Counted from the first letter of the stretch, positions 47,106 through 60,493 are shown. The stretch is 64,000 bases of DNA from Theropithecus gelada (GCF_003255815.1 NC_037686.1:58315888-58379887), one strand, 5' to 3'. Program-made: numbers and translations. The notes: generated from the letters alone by a model not told the origin.

Positions 47106-48244
47106 TTTCTTCATTTTGATAGTCCTCTGGTCATAATACCCATATTTTCTGTGCCTTGAGCAAACAGTGACACAGGAGAAATATAGAAAGCCCCTCCCTG
47201 AGAAAAGACTACCGAGCATTTATTCATAGCCCACCAATGTAAGGCCTGATTTTAATACAATTATTTTAGATTTCACGATGCAGCTCCCTAAAGGATGTCT
47301 CCTGATCACCACTAATACACCAAAAATTAACTTTGGATTTTTCTTCAGACCAAACTAGTAAGAACACATTTGGATAGGGAACTGAATTGTTGTTACCTAA
47401 TGCATTTTTCTAGATAATAAAAGCAAAATAAAATAAAATTACTAGGTGATTTAAAAGGTTATTTTATAATCTGTGGATTTACCCATTGAGTCACTTTCTG
47501 AGGTACAAAGGATCATATATGGTCTTATCTGTTTATCAAACATTTCTCAGCTTTCATTCATTGCTGGAATCACTGCTGCCATTCTTAAATGAGTATAAAA
47601 GAATAAACTACGGAGCTATGTCAAGCAATAGAAGCTGCCAAATAGATTTCAATAAATAGTCTTGATAGGACTTATAATTTTTAATTAGTTCAATCAGCAC
47701 TCATGGAGAATATAATTACCACAAGGAGCTTTCTTCAGAATGGTGCCCCACGTTTAGACAGATTTCTGAAAAATGCCTTAAAGGCCATTTTTAATTAAAT
47801 GTAGACTTTTATTCCCCTTAAGAATCACTTTTAAGGCAAAGAAAAGTCTAAATACTTTAGAAGGAAAGAAAAATATTCTTACATTTGGTGCACCTTTCCT
47901 GTGATATCCTTCAGGGACAGTTCCTGCCAAATATGACCAAAGAGTGTTTTACAAGTTTAGATAACTGTTTTAGTTACAGAGGTAACATGCCTAGTCAGCC
48001 GTTAATTATATAGAAGTATTTTTCCTGGAGGTATACATGGATTGCCAAAACTTTCTTTCTGTAGGTCATGTTGTATATTTCAAAAGTTAAGCAGTATTTA
48101 TAATACCCTACCCAAAATAAGAATTTTATACTCAGAAAAATATCAAAAACAAATATGAAACAATAATTAAATAATTCTCAATCTGATATAAAACTTATAA
48201 AATAGGATAATTTCTTCCATTGTTTCTGTACTATAATGATAATA
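47106..48244. other. unassigned stretch
   Basis: No gene or repeat recognised. Confidence 0.5.
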
Positions 48245-48362
48245 ACCATTACAAATATTTATGGAATATTTTTATGTGGGTGGTCATTTTCCCTGTACTA
48301 AATTATATAATTCAAAAACTTTTAAAGAAAGGTATTATTATTAGCTCATTTTATAGATGACA
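48245..48362 (-). mobile_element. MIR SINE fragment
   Basis: Reverse MIR is suggested by ttccctgtactaaattatat and especially ggtattattattagctcatt plus ttatagatgac, the counterpart of the conserved cccattttacagatgag word. Confidence 0.55.
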
Positions 48363-48363
48363 A

Positions 48364-48435
48364 ATAACTGTATTGAAAACAACAATAATAAAAATAAAAA
48401 TAACTGTGTTGAAAACAACAATACTAAAAATAAAA
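48364..48435 (+). repeat. 36-bp tandem duplication, two copies
   Basis: Copies at 48364-48399 and 48400-48435 share ataactgt, ttgaaaacaacaata and taaaaataaaa with only two mismatches. Confidence 0.95.
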
Positions 48436-48437
48436 TA

Positions 48438-49759
48438 TGACTTAAAATGTGAATTTTTCCATAGAAAGCCCATCCTACTATTGCAAAACAAATTCTATTT
48501 GCCATAAAAAATCTCCACTCTATCTCATCCCCACTCAGCACAGAAGAATTTAGAAATCCAGAGATGAAATTACAATTTAATTTTAAATAAACTGAAAGTT
48601 CAACAAAAAATTAAGTCACTCATAAAACATTCTTTACAAATCTGTTTAAATCTCTACCTGTGTTTTAGTTAAAAGAAAAAAAAAGTCTCTCAGTTTGCTT
48701 AAACTGACCTACAGGAAAAACCTAATTTACTATTAATAATCTGGGAAACTTTACATGAATTTCTTTAAATCTTCAGATTTTCAATTCCACACATGTAAAA
48801 TAAAATAATAAAATAATTTTGTAGATACTTAGAATTAAGGAAAATACTGTAAACACCAATAAGGCTGGCCAATGGTAGGCATATAAGAAATATTTTCTGA
48901 AAGCAATCATAATTTTAAATAGATATAAATATCATGTAATTACAGAAAATATTCTAGGATATAGGTTTATGTTTTTTCTCACTTATGTAAACTTTTTCTC
49001 AGTACCCTAAAAAATATTATCAGATAACATGAAAGGCATTAAGGATGTAGCTGTAAATATTTTAGTCATTGCGAATGAGTTTTAGAGAGAGTTTTTTGAT
49101 TTATACTTGTATAAAGTAAAAAATGTCAATATTTCTATAAAAGCCTAACTTTTGAAGAAGTTAAAATTATAGAACAATATAAGTCAGACCATTTATGTAA
49201 TGATAAAATCTAAATATAACATTTTTATTAATATTTGGAAAGTTTTTTCCCTTTGAAAATTGCTAATACACATCAGATTTATCTTTTCTAATATTTAGCT
49301 TATAAAGTATAATATAATAGCATACTTTTTTACTTAACACAATAGCTTATGCAATTTCTATTTCATTAAAGATTCTTCAGAAATATTATCCTTAATGGTA
49401 GTTTCAATTTATAGCCTATCAACATTCTATGATTTATTAAGCTATAATTCAAACACTGCCTTTTAAATAACCCATTTGTTTCCAAATGGAATTGATGTTT
49501 CTTTTATCACACATAAATCTGTTCATTTATTTATTTAGTAATATTACACATGTTGTTCCATAAACATGACTTTTAGTTGTTTAGATAATAGCAGGCCCTT
49601 GATTTGAACAAGCAACCATCATAGCATTACACCATCAAAAATGTTTTGCTTGTTTTTTACTCCTGGTAAACACATTCTCTATTCTTCCTATGAAGTACAA
49701 CTGAAAACTCTAGATATCATACATAAAATAATTATAAAGAGAGTCTGAAAAATGGAGAG
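48438..49759. other. unassigned AT-rich stretch
   Basis: No gene or repeat recognised. Confidence 0.5.
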
Positions 49760-52010
49760 AAGGCAGAATAGCCAGGGGTCTCAGGATTTAAGAAATGGCG
49801 TGATGGTGAGGTCCTTAGATTTTTCTTTCTGTCTCATATATCCTATATATAAAGATGAAGATGATGGCAGCAAAAATGCTATAGGGCTAAGACAAATTAG
49901 CTCTCTAAAATTCTGTTCTCTCTAGCCATATGATAAAGCAAGAAGTAACCTAACAAGAGAGATCTATTTCTGGCTGTGGCTTCACTCTCTCCCAGGTCCA
50001 CAATGATCAAGTGGGAAACCACAGCTTTTCCCTTACCAGATTCTAACAGGTCTCCTTAACTCCGACTCCAAACCAGGACAGTGTCAGACACGGCTAAGGA
50101 GGGAGCCAGGACTTTCATTCACACCAGGTGGTAAGAAAAGTCTCCACTCTCCATGATGTCTCCAGAGAAAATGTGGAAACATTAATGAGGCTGTCCTATC
50201 TGGACTTGTCAGGAATATGTCAGTGAAGGCTTAATGGGGAGCTGGATCTATCACATCCTCCCAGCAATAATGAGAAGCCACATCCTGCTGAGTATCAACA
50301 GAAGGAAAACTGGGGCTATAAATTCTACTACCAGAAATGAACAGAGGCACCAGAAATTTTTAAGTTATTTTAAAAAGAAAATAATAGGCAGGAATCTAAC
50401 AAAACATGTACAATTTCTTATGCTGAAAACTACACAACAGTGGCTTTAAAAGTCAAAGAACACACAATGGAGAGAAATACCATGTCTATGAATTAGAAGA
50501 AAAAATGTAGTAAATTTGTTTATGCTCTATTAATTGATATACTCTGTTAATGTAATTTCTATCAAAATATCAGCAATATTTGTTGATGTAGAAAAGATGC
50601 TTATTCGAAAACTTATGTTGAAAGGCAAACTATATGACCTAAAACAATATTGAAAAATAAAATTATGTGAACAGAATCAGTCTGTCCAATTTCAAGTTGT
50701 GTTATATATAGTAACAGCAATCCAAACTGTGTGGTACTGGTGAGGGCATAGACATAAAAATCAATAGAATAGAATAGAGAACTCAGAAATAGACCCACAT
50801 AAATATGCCCAACTGAATTTTGACAAAGGTGCAAAAGCAATTCAATTGAAGTAAATTAAGTCCTTTCAGCAAATAGTGTTGCTAAAGCAATTATATGTCC
50901 ATGGAGGTGGGCAGTGGGGAGGATGTCCAAAATATTTCACAAATTATACAAAAAGTAACTTAAAATGGTTCATGGGCTTAAATGAAACCACGAAAATACA
51001 ACACATTTAGGAAAAAAAAAAAAAACGAAGAAGCAGCTTCAAAATATAGGTCTAGACAAAGCATTCTGAGAATTCTGAAAATTCTGGCAATACCCTAGTC
51101 TTAAAGGGAAAAGTGGTTACATTAGAATTCATAAAATCAAAATTTTGCCATGAAGAGGATCCTATGAAGATATTGAAAAAGACAAGCTACAGACTGAGGG
51201 AAAATATTTGTAAATCACACATCTGACAAAAACTATTATCTAGATACATGAAAATCTCTCAAAATTCAACAGTAAAGCCAACAAAAAATCCACATTGAAC
51301 ATAAGCAAAATATATAAAGAGACATTTTACCAAAATACACAGGTGACAAATAAGCACATGAAAACATGTATGACACCATTCCCTATTAAGGAAATGCAAA
51401 TTACACATGTAATTCGATATCACACCTATAAAATAGCTGAAACAAAATTTTGTAACAACATTAAATGCCAGTAAAGATGTGGGGAACTGGGTCAATCACA
51501 CATTAATGATAGAAATACAAAATGGTAAACTACTCAAAAATAATTGTCAGTTTCTTGAAAAACTAAACGTGCATGTATTATATGACCCAGCATTTGCATC
51601 TCTGGGCATTTATTACAAAGAAATAAAGGGTTATGTTTAGAGAATGTCTATAAATAGAAGTTTAGAGCAGTTTTACTCATAGTAACCCCAAACTGGATTC
51701 AATCCAGTGGACCTTCAACATGGGAATGATTGAACAAACTCTAGCATACCTGTACCATGGATTATTACTCTACAATAACAAGGAATAAACTACTGATATA
51801 CACAAAAAACTGGATGAATCTCTGAAGAGTTTTTCTGAGAAGAAAAAAAAAAGCCATTCCCAAAAGGTTACGTAGTCTGTGATTCCAACTGTGTAATATT
51901 CTTGAAATGATAAAAATCATAGAGATGAAAAATGATTACTGGTTGCCAGGGGTTAATAAATAGGGTGTTTATTGGAAAGGAAGTGAATATAGATATAAAA
52001 GTTCAAATGA
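49760..52010 (+). mobile_element. ancient L1M copy (first of two)
   Basis: From about 50530 the sequence follows L1 ORF2 C-terminal half (gacccacataaatatgccca, ctgacaaaaactattatcta, caaactggattcaatccagt) and the 3' UTR (gattactggttgccaggggt, near 51937). The upstream part, 49760-50520, looks like an L1M 5' UTR (ggcagaatagccaggggtct, ccagcaataatgagaagcca), but this is less sure. ORF1 and most of ORF2 are missing. Left and right limits are approximate. Confidence 0.7.
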
Positions 52011-53079
52011 GAGATTCGATGTCAGCAAGATGGCAGACTAGGTGTTGTCTACCATCATTGATTTTAACAAGCACTTGTGAACAAGAATAGCTTCGTGGGA
52101 ATCCCAAAGTCCAGTGAAGAAGTTCAGAAATGACATTAGAACACAAAATCCAAGAACAAACAACTGAAGACTGTAAGAACAGTTTTACTTCACCCGTCAT
52201 CCTCCCCTAAGCAGCACAGCTCAGTGTAAAGAGAGACACCTGCTATTTCTACCACATAAAAAAGTGAGTGCATAGTGACTGCCTGCTTTCTCCAACTGTG
52301 TAGGACGCTGTCCAAGAGAACCCCCTCTTTCTCACCTCACTTAGACTACTGACATGAGTGAGTGGTTGCGAGAAGCTGGGAGCAGGGAAACTAGGAAGAA
52401 AATCACAGAAACCAGGACTGCAAAGTCAAAAGATGGCAACCAATTATTTGTGGAGTCCATCTGGGTACCTACCTGGGAGCCACTCGGGAGGCTTCACCTG
52501 TGAATCCCCCAAACTGGCCCATGGGCACCACCAATTACTGAGAAAATCTGTCCCAACCTAACTTTATGTCCTCAGAAATGAAGAAGAGACATATGGAAAC
52601 ATAAAACTCACTGATAAAGTTAAGTATGCAATCAAATTTAGAATATTCACATTATTATAACAGTGACATGGAAATCACTAAAGGTTAAAAGAGAAACTAT
52701 TAAATATAACTGCAGCTAAAATAACATGTTAATGGATACATGATATAACAACATGTAAAAAGTGACATCAAAAATAAAATATAGACGGAAGGAAGTACAA
52801 GTGTAGAGATGGTGTATGCAATTGAATTTAAGTTATAATTGGTTTAAAATGTACTATTTTCTTTATAAGATGTGTTAGGTAAACCTCATGTTAACTACAA
52901 AGCAAAAATTTATAGTAGATACACAAAAGGTAAAAATAAACAAATCAAAGCTTACCAATGCAGTAAATTATTACATTTCAGGAAAATAGCAGGAGAAGAA
53001 GAAAGGAACAATGGGACTATAAAACAGTCAGAAAATACTTAACCAGATAGGAATAGTAAGTCCTTTTATATGAATTATA

Positions 53080-53826
53080 TGAATAATTACTTTAAATGTA
53101 AATGGATTAAGCTCTGCAATCAAAAGACAGAGTGGCTAAATGGATAAAAACAAAAATCAAGACTCCACTACAAGCTGCCTATATAATAAACTTACTTGAA
53201 CTTTAAGGATAAACATAGATTGAAAATAAAGGAATTGAGAAAGATCTTCTATGCCAATGGAAACAAAAAGACAATAGGGATACTTACATGAAAAAAAATA
53301 AATTTCAAGTCAAAAACTATCACAAGAGACAAAGAAGGTCATTATATAGTGATGAAGAGGCCAATTAAGTAATGTAACAGTTGTAAATATATATGTATCC
53401 AACATCAGAACACTTTATAAGGAAAATATTAATAGAACTGAGAGGACAAAGATACAGCAACACAATAATAATATGGGACTTCAGTGTCCCACTTTCAAAA
53501 ATGGATAAATTATCCCAAAAGATAATCAATAAGGAAACACTGGATTCCACTTTAGACCGAATGGATTTAACAGGTATGACAGAACCTTCCATCAAACTGC
53601 AACAAAATATACCTCCTCCAGTGCACATGGAAGATACTTTAGTATACATCATATGTTAAGCTGCAAAGTAAGTGTGAACAAATTTAAGAAGATTGAAATT
53701 ATACCATGTATTTTTTTTAACACAATGTTGTTAAACTAGAAATAAAAAATATGAGAATAATTAGAAAACGTACAGATAGGAAGAAATTAAACAGCACACT
53801 CCTAAACAATGAACAGTTTAAAGAAG

Positions 53827-53866
<40 letters not shown>

Positions 53867-56260
53867 GACACATACCGCTGAAAATGCAAACACAAAATAG
53901 CAAAATATATGTGATGCAGCAAAGGCAATTCTAAGTAGAATTCTAACTGCTACGTTGATAGCAGTAACTGCTGACATTAACAGAAAAGAATGGTATCCAA
54001 TAAACAACTTAACTATATACCTTTGACAGCTGGAAAATAAGAATAAAGCCTAAACTGAGTAAAAAGAAGAAAGCAACAAAGATCAGAGCATAGTTATATG
54101 AAATACAGATAAAAAAATAATAGAAATGATCAACAAAAGTTGATTTTTGAAAAAATAAACAATATTGACAAACCTTCTCCTACACTGTGAAAAACATGGG
54201 AGAGGACTCAAATAAGTAAAATTAGAAATAAAAAAGGGGACATTGCAACTGATACCACAAAAATGACAAATGATCATGAGGCTACTGTGAATAATTATGT
54301 ACTAATAAATTGGATAATCTATAAGAAATGGATAAATTCCTAGACACAAACAACCTACCAATATTAAATCATATTGAAATAGAAACTATGAACAGACCAA
54401 TAATGAGAAAGTATTTTGAGTCATTAATGAAAAACTTTCCAACAAAGAATGTCCCAGAACTAGATGACATCATTGGTGAATTTTCGCCAAACATTTAAAC
54501 AATTAATGTCAATCCTTTTCAAACCCCTCAAAAAAACTGAGGAAGGAGGAGATTTCTAAATTCGTGTTACAGTGGCAGCATTGCCCTGATACCAAAGGCA
54601 TAAATAGACACTGCAGGAAAAGAAAACAGACCATGACCTCTGATGAAAATAGATGCAAAACTCCTCAACAAAATACAAGCAAACCAAATTCATAAGCACA
54701 TAATCAGGATCGCATATTACGACGAAGTGACATGTACCACTGAGATGCAAAGATGATTCAACATACACAAGTCAATAATGTGATACACACATTAATAGAG
54801 GTAAAAATAGGAAATATATGATTATCTGAATATATGCAGAAAAAGCATTTGACAAACTTCAGCTTTCTTTTATAATAAATCTGTCAACAAATTAGATATA
54901 AAAGGAATGTACTTCAACATAATAAAGGCCATATATGAAAAGCCCACAGCCATCAACATACTGAATGGTGAAAAGCTGAAAGTTTTTTCCCTAAGATTAG
55001 GAACCAGACAAGGATGCCCACTCGTCATTTTTATTCAACATAGTAATATAAGTCCTAGCCACAATGCTTAGGCAAGAAAAGGAAATGAAAGACCTTCAAA
55101 TGGCAAGAGAAGAATTTAAATTGCTCCTATGAGCAAGTGACATGATATCATACACAGGAAACCATAAAGACACCACCAAAAACTGTTAGAACAAATAAGT
55201 GAATTCAGCAAATAAAGTTACAGGATACACAATCTGCACACAAAACAGTTGCATTTGTATACACTAACAACAAGCTATTGAAAAAAATAAATTAAGAAAG
55301 TAATCCCATTAGCAATAGCATAAAAAACAATAAAATACTTAGAAATAATTTTAACCAAGCAAGTAAAATATCTGTACATTGAAATCTATAAAACATTAAT
55401 TTAATAAGCTGAAGAAGACAAACTGAAAGATATATTATGTTCATGGATTGGAAGAATAATATTAATGAATTAAGATAGTTAAATTATTAAAATGCCCATA
55501 TTACCTAAAGACATCTACAAAATCAATTCAATCTCTATCAAAATTCATATGGCAATGTCTGCAGAAATGGTTACAACAATTTTAAAATGTATATGGAATC
55601 TCAAAAGGCCTCTAATGGCTAAAGCAATCATAAGCAAAAACAAATCACACTTTCTGATTTCAAATCACATTTCAAAGCTGTAGTAATGAAAAATATGGTA
55701 CTGGCATTAAACAGACACATAGACAAAGAGAAGTGAATAGAGCCTAGAAATAAATTCACATATATACAGTCAACTTTGACAAAGGTGCAAAAAGTATATA
55801 ATGGGGAAGAGTTAGTTTTTTCAACAAATAGTGTTAGGAAAACTGGATATCCACATGGAAAATAATGAAATTGGGCCTTTATTTTATATCATACACAAAA
55901 ATCAACTCAATAGAGCTTAAAGACAATAATTAGACCTGAAACCATAAAACTCCTAGAAGAAAACATAGAGGAAAAGTTGATCTTGTCAATGATCCTTTTG
56001 AACATGACAACAAAAGCACAGACATCAAAAGGAAAAATAAACAAATGGGACTACATCAAACTAAACTAGAAACTTTCTGCAAAGCGAAAAGAGAAAACAA
56101 CAACAAAAAAATGAAAAGGCAATCTATCGATGGGAAGAAAATATTTGCAAACCATATATTATATAGATGCTAATATTAAAAAATAAGAAGGAACTCTTAC
56201 AACATAACATCCAAAAAGACAACACAATTAAAAAATGGTCAGAAAAGCCAATAGCAATTT
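53080..56260 (+). pseudogene. L1M ORF2 remnant
   Basis: A long but frame-broken ORF2. Short surviving frames are 53393-53659 (endonuclease region, containing NTIIIWDFSVPL) and 55492-55683 (after the RT core). The RT box region at about 55120-55145 reads gctcctatgagcaagtgaca, which no longer encodes FADD. The many stops and indels fit an old copy decaying without selection. Confidence 0.8.
53828..53866 (+). repeat. (GATA)n short tandem repeat
   Basis: Nine perfect GATA units plus GAT, uninterrupted over 39 bp, inside the ancient L1M ORF2. Confidence 0.98.
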
Positions 56261-56271
56261 TTCTCAAGGAT

Positions 56272-56332
56272 ACACAAATACACAAACACACACACAAACA
56301 CATACACAAGCGCACACACACACACACACAAC
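56272..56332 (+). repeat. (CA)n microsatellite
   Basis: CA-rich array with AA, TA and CG interruptions. The longest pure part is at 56313-56330. It sits at the internal deletion point of the L1M copy. Confidence 0.95.
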
Positions 56333-56849
56333 TCTGCTTTAGAAGCAAAAGGGAATTCTTCCATTTCCAACAACATAGGTTATCCTGGAGGGCATTATAT
56401 TTAATGGAAAAATCTAGACACAGACAAATACTGCATGCTCTCACTTATATATGGAATCTAAAGAATTCAAAGTCATAGAGAGTAGAACGGTGATTACCAG
56501 GGCCTAGAGGGTGCAAAAATTTGGGGATGTTGGTCAATAGCTCCATGGTTTCACTTACAAAACGCAATTATTTCTGGAGACCTAACATACAATATGATGA
56601 CTGCAGTTAATGATAATGTACTATGTGCTTGAAATTTGCTAATAGAGTAGATCTCAAGTGTTCCTGCCATGCACACGAAAATACGATAGCTGTGTGAGGT
56701 GATGGATATGTTAATTAGCTTGATTGGGGTAATCATTTCACATCGTGTATTTATATCAAGATATTATATTGTGTACATTAAATATATAAAATTTCAATTT
56801 ATCAATTATACTTCAGTTAAACTAAAACAAAAATTCAACATGAATGATC

Positions 56850-57050
56850 CTTGTGGTAATGATAATGCTCTGTATGATGACTACACCAATGCTAATATAG
56901 GTGTGTTATCGAGCTACAGCAGTGCAAGAGATTAACCCTGGAAGAAACTGAATAAGCTTCAGGGAATCTCAATGTATTTTTTTCTTTTTACAATTACATG
57001 TGAGCCTATAATCATCCTAAAATAACACTTAACTAAAAATATTTTTCTAT
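56850..57050 (+). mobile_element. possible second L1M 3' UTR piece
   Basis: Words such as caccaatgctaatataggtg, accctggaagaaactgaata and caattacatgtgagcctata, followed by atcatcctaaaata, resemble the terminal part of an L1M 3' UTR. It follows the tail of the preceding L1M. Tentative. Confidence 0.5.
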
Positions 57051-57194
57051 TCTAATGTTTGTTTTCTATAACCTTTAGAATGGTGGGGAGTGGGAGTGAA
57101 TTAATATTTAATTTTACTAAACCTATAGATTAATTTGGAAAGATTTCCTTTTTTTACAATACCCAATCCCTCTTTCTCATTTTTTATATATTTT

Positions 57195-57305
57195 TTCTTA
57201 CAGTTACTACCATTGGTAGCTATTAAATGAGATATTTGCAATATGCTTAGAACAATGCCTGAATCATAGTTAATCCTCTATAAATTATCAATTATCTGGC
57301 ATAAA
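57195..57305 (+). mobile_element. MIR SINE 3' part
   Basis: The MIR end is seen as gctattaaatgagatatttg, caatatgcttagaacaatgc and ctgaatcatagttaatcctc followed by tataaatta, matching attaaatgagataatgca, cttagcacagtgcctggcac and ataaatg. Confidence 0.75.
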
Positions 57306-57544
57306 ATAAATAGTTGATCTTAATAAATCCGACATAATGATATATCAGACTTCAATAACATACAATTTTTCTACCAAGCAGAAACTTTAACAGTGACTGG
57401 GATATACAGAACTATATCTCAGTTTTCACAACTGCATTTTGTTCTTGGTTGCTGATACTAAGATAGCATGACTGGTGTTGTACATTATGAACTCACAATA
57501 TAGTTGTTAGATAGAAACCTTTAGTGGTAAGAAAACTTGAAAGA

Positions 57545-57655
57545 CTGGCTTGTGTCTTGTCACTGCCACTATTTACCTAGGTGTACCTTGGACAAATGAT
57601 TTGGCCTATCTATGCTATAGTTTCCTTCTGTAAAACAGAAGGATGGAATACACTG
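57545..57655 (+). mobile_element. MIR SINE 5' part
   Basis: The MIR core is seen as gtcactgccactatttaccta, read in pieces: tgccactatttacctaggtg, accttggacaaatgatttgg, cctatctatgctatagtttc and cttctgtaaaacagaaggat. It lies about 240 bp downstream of a MIR 3' part on the same strand, so the two are separate copies. Confidence 0.75.
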
Positions 57656-58172
57656 ATATTTTGAATTGTTTTTGGTTTGTAAGTCTATTATCATTTGAGA
57701 ACTGACTTTATGTGTATTTTGCATCCTCAGTGCACTAATTTCTTCTTCCAGTTGATAAACATCTTAGTATAGAGGTCTCTTTAGCATTTTAAGGTTCCCA
57801 ATGGAAGTGTTGGGGTGTAGGACATTTTTCAACTATCAGTACATCCAGCAACCACCTGGGAGGCACAGTAAAATATTTTGCATATTTCTTAAGCACAGGT
57901 TATCTGTCTTGCTCAATCCTATGTGTCCTAAACATTTGGTTCATAATCTCAAAGGAAGAAGAGGAAATGGCGTTTTAGCACAGCAAGAATTTCCTGTAAA
58001 TGTATCAGAAATTTGGCTTCTCTTTTCTGCAGCCTTTACAAACAACTCTTGGTCTGTCTACTGGAGTATGTCACACATGTAAATATCATCTAGTAGGTGT
58101 GTTGCAATAGGCAAAAACATTTTAAAGCAGTTCCTATAGTAAATACACATTTGCTTTCATTTCATTTCTGTT
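57656..58172. other. unassigned stretch
   Basis: No repeat or gene recognised. A 93-codon frame (57801-58082) begins here, is not like any protein I recognise, and has no neighbouring gene structure. Confidence 0.45.
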
Positions 58173-58310
58173 TTAACACCTTTATTAACATATAATTGAT
58201 ACACAAAAACTACATATAGTTAATGTATACAATTGGATTGGACCATATGCGCATACCCATGAAATATCACCAAAATCAAGATAATAAATATATGCATTAC
58301 CTTCAAAACT
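58173..58310 (-). mobile_element. L1M 3'-end fragment, reverse
   Basis: Words in reverse L1M 3' UTR order: ttattaacatataattgata, ttaatgtatacaattggatt and atcaccaaaatcaagataat. Short and diverged. It abuts a plus-strand L1 piece. Confidence 0.6.
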
Positions 58311-59585
58311 TTATCCAATTACAAAATAGGCAAAGGACTTGAATAGACGTTTCTCCAAAAAAGACATACACATACAATGAAAGGTTGCTTGACATCATTC
58401 ATTATTTGAAACATGCAAATCAATCCACATTAAGATATCACTGTATACCTGTCAGTATGTTGTGTTAGTCCATTTTCACACTGCTATAAAGAACTTCCCG
58501 AGAATGGGTAATTTATAAAAAGGAGAAAGGTTTAATTGACTCACAATTCAGCCTGACTGGGCGGCGGGGCCTCAGGAAACTTACAATCATGGTGGAAGGT
58601 GAAAGGGAAGCAAGTTACCATCTTCACAAGGTGGCAGGAAGGAGAATGAATGCAGGAGGAACCACCAAACACTTATAAAACCATTGGATCTCATCAGAAA
58701 TCACTCACCATCACAAAAACAGCATGGGGGAAACCACTCCCATGATGCAATTACCTCCACCTGGTCTCTCCTTTGACACGCGGGAATTATGGGGATTGTA
58801 ATTCAAGATGCAATTTGGGTGGAGACACAAAGCCTAACCATATCAAATGGATATTATAAGAACAAAAGGCAAGGGCTGGTGAATATGTGGAGAAAAAGGA
58901 AGCTTTGCACACTGTTAGTGAGAAGGTAAAGTGGTGAAATCGCCACACAAAACATGCAGAAGTTCCTCACAATATTAAAAATAGAACTACCATATACAAC
59001 TTCTGGCTCTACATCCAAAGGAAATAAAATCACTATCTCAAGGAGATACCTGCACTCTGAAGTTCATTGCAGTATTATTCACAATAGCCAATATATGGAA
59101 GCCATCTGTCTGTTGACAGTTGAATACACAAAGAAAATGTAGCATATATTTATGTTCAATAAAATGTTATTCTAATTTGAAAGAGAAGGAAGAGGAAATC
59201 TTCCCATTTGCAACAACATCAGTGAAACTGGAGGACAGTTTGTTCAGTAATATAAGCATGACACAAAAGGACAAATATTGCATGATCTCACGCATATGAC
59301 GTATCTAAAATAGTCAAATTTGTAGAAGCAAAAACTAGAATGGTAGTAACCAGGGTCTGGGGAAGGAACACATCGCGAGTTATTCAATGAGCATAAAGTT
59401 TCAGTCATACAAGATAAATAAATTCCAGAGTTCCTCTGTAAAACATTATGCCTGTAATTAATGATACTGTATTGAATATTTAAAAATTTGTTAAGAAACT
59501 AGATCCCAAATTAAGTGTTCTCATCATACACAAAAATGATAACATGGTGTCTTTTAGAAAGTAATCAAAATGTGATCGTATCAAA
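58311..59585 (+). mobile_element. old L1M fragment split by an LTR
   Basis: ORF2 C-terminal region (aaaataggcaaaggacttga, 58324) up to 58460, then after the LTR ggcaagggctggtgaatatg, aaaatagaactaccatatac and cacaatagccaatatatgga. The 3' UTR follows (ggtagtaaccagggtctggg, aactagatcccaaattaagt). The L1 reading is continuous across the LTR: gtcag, then tatgt or aatgg, then atattat. Confidence 0.85.
58461..58845 (-). mobile_element. MaLR solo LTR (MST type)
   Basis: A 385-bp reverse LTR from tgtgttagtccattttcaca to gcctaaccatatca, with gagaatgggtaatttataaa and acttacaatcatggtggaag inside. It interrupts L1M ORF2. The 5-bp flanks are tatgt and aatgg. Compared with other L1 copies at this point, aatgg is the original, so the left copy has decayed. 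No internal region. Confidence 0.93.
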
Positions 59586-60120
59586 GTAAAATGCTGCTTT
59601 TATATTCAACTTGGTAATTCTCAAAATAAGTTTTCTAAACCAAAGATTTGCTGTAGTTGTGGAGCTGAACTTACTGAGAGCATTTTTTTTCCTTTAAGCT
59701 ATTGTCTGAAATTGAGAACAGAATTATTAAAAATAAAGGATTTCTTTCAACCTTGTTGCTTAAATATGTAGTTATATTCCATAAAGTAATACAAAGATTT
59801 AAAAAAAAAATTCCCTATTTTTGTGACACTTGATAAGAGCATATTTACATGTATTTATGCCAAATATGTATAACTAATTATTGATAAATTGTTCTACTAA
59901 ACAAAGTTCCATTCATTTACTACAACAGCTGCAGAGAATATATTCCTCTCCATTATTCATACTGATTTACTTTTTCCTGGAAATGCTACATGGACACCAT
60001 TTTGTCAAGAACGAATATTATTTTTTAAAATAGCTGAAAATTTCACAATTTTTCAATGAATAGTACAGATCATAATGCTTTTCTACTTAAAAGTATAAAA
60101 AAAGCTTTATTAATGCCATT
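59586..60120. other. unassigned AT-rich stretch
   Basis: No gene or repeat recognised. Confidence 0.5.
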
Positions 60121-60486
60121 TGAGGCTTCTTTTAAAATGGAGAAAAATTATTTTCTTAAAAATTGTGAAAGAAAGTATCTTGGGCCCCCACAATCATCAA
60201 TCTAAAAGGAAAACTCAAGCTGGAAACTGTTTAGGGCAAACCTGCCTCTCCTTCTATGCCGTTATCCCTCTGCTCGCTGCAATCAATGCATATCTGATTG
60301 CCTCCTTTGGAAAGGCTAATCAGAAACTCAAAAGAACACAACTGTTTGTCTCTCACCTATCTGTGACCTGGAAGCCCCTCCCCACTTTGAGTCTTCCTGC
60401 CTTTGCTTCAAGTTGTCCCACCTTTCCAGACCAAACCAATGTACTTCTTACATATATTGATTGATTTCTCATATCGCCCTAAAATG

Positions 60487-60493
60487 TATAAAA
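60487..60493 (+). promoter_or_regulatory. LTR TATA box
   Basis: tataaaa lies within aatgtataaaaccaagctgt, the U3 promoter region, 83 bp before the AATAAA of the same LTR. Confidence 0.6.

Larger units (their letters stand above)
52015..56830 (+). mobile_element. ancient L1M copy (second), nearly end to end
   Basis: It starts with an L1M 5' UTR (gtcagcaagatggcagacta, 52021-52040), passes an inter-ORF region with ORF1 largely lost, and then covers ORF2 from the endonuclease side (aaatggattaagctctgcaa, 53101) through RT (gaaccagacaaggatgccca, 55001) to the C-terminal part near 56260. There about 300 bp is replaced by a CA repeat before the 3' UTR (56340-56830). The element is about 4.8 kb against 6-7 kb for an intact L1M. 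Confidence 0.85.

Noticed and set aside
57801..58082. 93-codon frame in unassigned DNA
   Set aside because: No recognisable motif and no gene context; length is within chance expectation for 64 kb.
60120..60464. 114-codon frame
   Set aside because: It is LTR sequence (U3) of a class I ERV; LTRs do not encode this as a gene.
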